Assembly (NCBI GenBank): GCA_027061995.1
Contig: JAMOUT010000061.1
Location: 1 to 8,868, forward strand
Direction: 5' to 3'
DNA from: Candidatus Aminicenantota bacterium
Lineage (GTDB): Bacteria > Acidobacteriota > Aminicenantia > JAMOAD01
DNA length: 8,868 nt
Part shown: positions 6,690-8,868 of the stretch, piece by piece
Position numbering within the stretch: the stretch's first letter is position 1
How the letters are laid out: the number at the start of each line of letters is the position of its first letter
The notes under the pieces: model-generated
What the model was told of the DNA's origin: nothing
Seen by the model: only the letters and a program-made list of their open reading frames with translations
Databases searched by the model: none
Program-made: the position numbers and the translations under genes

Positions 6690-7760
6690 TCAATCAATTT
6701 TTATCGAATATATATCCCATTTTTCAGCGTTATCATTAAATTCAAGGTAATAATAAATTCCGTTTTTTATATAAAACCTTATTTCGGGATTATCGAATAT
6801 TCTCGCGGGGACAGTCGTTTCTTTTATTATTTTACCTTTTTGAATTACCATTATTTTCTGTTTTCCGTCAATAATGGGATTCGCGTAAACATATATTTTC
6901 CCGTTTGAAATTACAAAATCGGAATAGGGGGGATATCTTTTCGGAAAGATATATTTAAATCTTTTTTGACTATTATTAAACTCTTTTTCACTCATAATGG
7001 ATTTGAGATATTTAAAATATTCTTTTTTTATTTTTTCAGACATAATGTTTTTTTCATATATTATCTTTATATCTTTTATATGTTTACCGGCAAAATCATA
7101 AAATTTAAAAAACAAACCTTTATGGGGAGTTCCGATAATTATCCGTCTGTTTTTTTCATCAACTCTGACCATGGGCATGACAAAGTAAACCATATCTTTG
7201 ATTTTACCTTCAGGTGTTTTCCATTGTCCCGTCTTGTGTGAAAATTCATAAAGTTTTACTCTTTTCGAATCTTCCGTATTATATGTAAAATATTTTATAA
7301 TCAATTCCCCCTTTTTTGAAAAACTTTTTTCCGAGCATACTAACCTATTATTATCCATCGGATAACAAATCGAACGGGGGGGATTTTTTATCTCTTTCAA
7401 AAGTTTCCCGTTTTTATCAAATAAATCGTTTTTGTAAGCACCCTGAACCCAAATTTTATCATTGTAAGCCTTAATTGCGGTTATCCATAGAAATTCTCCC
7501 GGACCTCTCCCTTTTTTCCCGAATTTTGAAATTAGTTCGGGATTTTTAATCGAATATATGCTAACCGAAGAATCATTCCGACTCAAATCAAATATATATA
7601 CTTTATCATTTTGAATATCACCTATGGTGGGATAACTGAAGTTTGCATCAAAGCTTGTTATTATGTTCTTTTTGATTTTTCCTGCTTTTTGTAAATTACC
7701 GGCTTCCGAAATTAAAATCAATGATAAAACAATTAATAAAAACAATAAGATTTTTTTCAT
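6690..7760 (-). CDS. secreted 6-bladed beta-propeller protein
   Basis: This 356-aa protein begins MKKILLFLLIVLSLILISEA, a classical signal peptide probably cleaved near Ala20, with no lipobox Cys. Its mature part should therefore be periplasmic or extracellular. Blade-like repeats follow, with GRGPGEF at residues 84-90 as the family motif. A Lys/Glu-rich helical insertion (about 238-265) leads into FPKRYPPY (272-279) and a final pair of blades. An in-frame ATG exists at 7775, but it lies inside the Shine-Dalgarno sequence of the chosen start. The ATG at 7760 has GGAGG 8 nt upstream, gives a clean signal peptide, and overlaps the preceding stop by ATGA. It is therefore cotranscribed with, and probably translationally coupled to, the upstream propeller, of which it is a divergent paralogue. 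No enzymatic residues or metal sites are recognisable and the function is unknown. Confidence 0.82.
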   Translation of the reverse strand: MKKILLFLLIVLSLILISEAGNLQKAGKIKKNIITSFDANFSYPTIGDIQNDKVYIFDLSRNDSSVSIYSIKNPELISKFGKKGRGPGEFLWITAIKAYNDKIWVQGAYKNDLFDKNGKLLKEIKNPPRSICYPMDNNRLVCSEKSFSKKGELIIKYFTYNTEDSKRVKLYEFSHKTGQWKTPEGKIKDMVYFVMPMVRVDEKNRRIIIGTPHKGLFFKFYDFAGKHIKDIKIIYEKNIMSEKIKKEYFKYLKSIMSEKEFNNSQKRFKYIFPKRYPPYSDFVISNGKIYVYANPIIDGKQKIMVIQKGKIIKETTVPARIFDNPEIRFYIKNGIYYYLEFNDNAEKWDIYSIKID

Positions 7761-8866
7761 TCTTCCACCCTCCATTTTTCAAGATATGTTTTATTATCCT
7801 CCTCATCCTCTTTTATAAGATAAAAATTATTTTCCGCGTATGATGACATATATCGACCCCAATAATTATTTGTAATTGAAAAAATATTTGAAAAACAGGG
7901 AATGTTTACTTTGCCCAGAGGCTCAAGACCATAGTTAAAATAATCACCCTCCGCAAAACCGTTTATATCTTCACAATTTTTATTGTATCCATTTATCCTT
8001 ACAACTATAAACCCTTTGTTCAATGGGATTATTCCCGCAACAGGATATATATAAGGGGGAAAAGTCATTGGCATTTTCGGATGTCTAATATATTCATGGA
8101 CCCAATCTTTTATCTTATCACGAGGGGTTGATATCCTTTTGAATTTCACTCTGACAGATTTTTCCAACTTTCCATTCATATCTATTATGGATATCGTATA
8201 GTCCGCTTTATTTAATAAATATAATTTTCTTTTATAATACACATAAAAAAAAGATTTATTACCTATTATAAACTTACCATTAATCGTTTGATCGTATTTG
8301 TGTAAATAAAATAACTTTTTCATCTTTTGCTCGGGAAAATCCACCCTATATACGAAATATTGTATCCCGTTGTTACCTATCCAATTGCTGTCAGAACAGA
8401 TGAGCCTTTTACAATTTTCCGCAATAATGGGAAAAGCATAATTTCTTTTCGCCTTTCTCATTCTCAGGTATTTATAATCCCTGTCAAACTCGGATATCCT
8501 CAGTTGGAATTTATCAAATACAAACCATCTGTTATCACAAAGGGCGAAATTAGATGCTCCGTTTAAATCCCCCGGTCCCTGACCTATCCTGAAATTATGT
8601 TTTTTCCTTAAATTAAGATCCCCGTCATATTCATAAATTTTAACAAATCTACGCTCATCAAAACTTGAAACTAAAACAGTATCATTAAAAGCATAAAGAT
8701 TAACATACAAAGCTTTTAACTCTACCCTTTTAATAAAATCAAATTTAACGGAAGCTTGTTTATTCGGAACATCCATCCCCTTTGCCTTGAATTTAATGGC
8801 TCTGTGTTTGCAGTTTGCCATTAAGAAAACCATCAATATCATTATAATAATCCGGCTTTTTTTCAT
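7757..8866 (-). CDS. 6-bladed beta-propeller protein, probable lipoprotein
   Basis: This 369-aa protein is predicted to be exported and lipid-anchored. Its N-terminus has basic residues (MKKSR), a hydrophobic stretch at residues 6-17, and Cys19 in the context LMANC. That is a non-canonical lipobox, with Met at -3 and Asn at -1, so lipidation is likely but not certain. The body consists of short beta-rich repeats. Residues 95-99 are GQGPG, the family hallmark seen near the end of an early blade. A charged helical stretch (about 248-262) is followed by a proline/aromatic segment (FPPYIYP, 269-275), matching the same region in the two other propellers in this window. No catalytic motif is visible, and the molecular function is unknown. 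The ATG at 8866 is two bases from the window edge, so its ribosome binding site lies outside. The stop codon overlaps the next gene by ATGA, which implies coupled translation. A plain secreted NHL-like propeller is the alternative. Confidence 0.8.
   Translation of the reverse strand: MKKSRIIIMILMVFLMANCKHRAIKFKAKGMDVPNKQASVKFDFIKRVELKALYVNLYAFNDTVLVSSFDERRFVKIYEYDGDLNLRKKHNFRIGQGPGDLNGASNFALCDNRWFVFDKFQLRISEFDRDYKYLRMRKAKRNYAFPIIAENCKRLICSDSNWIGNNGIQYFVYRVDFPEQKMKKLFYLHKYDQTINGKFIIGNKSFFYVYYKRKLYLLNKADYTISIIDMNGKLEKSVRVKFKRISTPRDKIKDWVHEYIRHPKMPMTFPPYIYPVAGIIPLNKGFIVVRINGYNKNCEDINGFAEGDYFNYGLEPLGKVNIPCFSNIFSITNNYWGRYMSSYAENNFYLIKEDEEDNKTYLEKWRVEE
7769..7773 (-). promoter_or_regulatory. ribosome binding site deciding the start at 7760
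   Basis: GGAGG on the minus strand ends 8 nt before the ATG at 7760. It overlaps the alternative upstream ATG at 7775, so 7760 rather than 7775 is the likely start. The site lies within the last codons of the preceding propeller gene, as expected for a coupled pair. Confidence 0.75.
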
Positions 8867-8868
8867 TC

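Noticed and set aside
6657-6908. Plus-strand 83-codon ORF extending from the intergenic gap
   Set aside because: It lies mostly antisense to the second propeller, has no ribosome binding site, and its Phe/Tyr/Ile-rich composition is what antisense AT-rich DNA gives.
7761-7775. Upstream ATG giving an N-terminal extension MEGGR on the second propeller
   Set aside because: The five codons contain the GGAGG ribosome binding site of the ATG at 7760, and the extension would precede a normal signal peptide start.
946-8866. Possibility that the propellers are enzymes such as sugar or quinoprotein dehydrogenases
   Set aside because: No cofactor-binding or catalytic residues are recognisable; only the fold-level repeat pattern and the G-x-G-P-G motif are supported.

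Overview
The window is an AT-rich (about one third G+C by eye), gene-dense piece of a bacterial chromosome. All six recognisable genes lie on the minus strand, so the biological order runs from base 8868 down to base 1. Inner-membrane RND pumps, a periplasmic adaptor and exported proteins indicate a diderm (Gram-negative-type) bacterium. The exported proteins are 6-bladed beta-propellers with a G-x-G-P-G motif, a family common in Bacteroidota and in Acidobacteriota/Aminicenantes-like and other uncultured lineages. The exact phylum cannot be fixed from this sequence.

Layout in transcription order. (1) 8866-7757: a 369-aa beta-propeller with a lipoprotein-like N-terminus. (2) 7760-6690: a 356-aa secreted beta-propeller overlapping gene 1 by ATGA. 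(3) 6689-6490: a 200-nt intergenic gap with a candidate promoter and a strong ribosome binding site for the next gene, but no obvious hairpin terminator. (4) 6489-5263: a membrane-anchored RND adaptor (membrane fusion protein). (5) 5261-2049: a complete 1070-aa RND permease, one base after the adaptor. (6) 2052-946: a third secreted beta-propeller, overlapping the permease by TTGA and starting with TTG. (7) 949-1: the first 316 codons of a second, divergent RND permease. It again starts with TTG inside a TTGA overlap and runs off the window.

Genes 4-7 look like one translationally coupled operon of adaptor, permease, propeller, permease. The adaptor and permeases should form a tripartite pump with a TolC-like outer-membrane channel, which is not in the window. 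The unusual feature is the secreted beta-propeller wedged between two permease genes, with two paralogous propellers just upstream. The propellers share the G-x-G-P-G blade motif and a proline/aromatic segment after a helical insertion, so they are one family diverged in place. A role as an extra periplasmic or envelope partner of the pump is plausible but is inference. No RNA genes, CRISPR arrays, insertion sequences or large repeats were seen.
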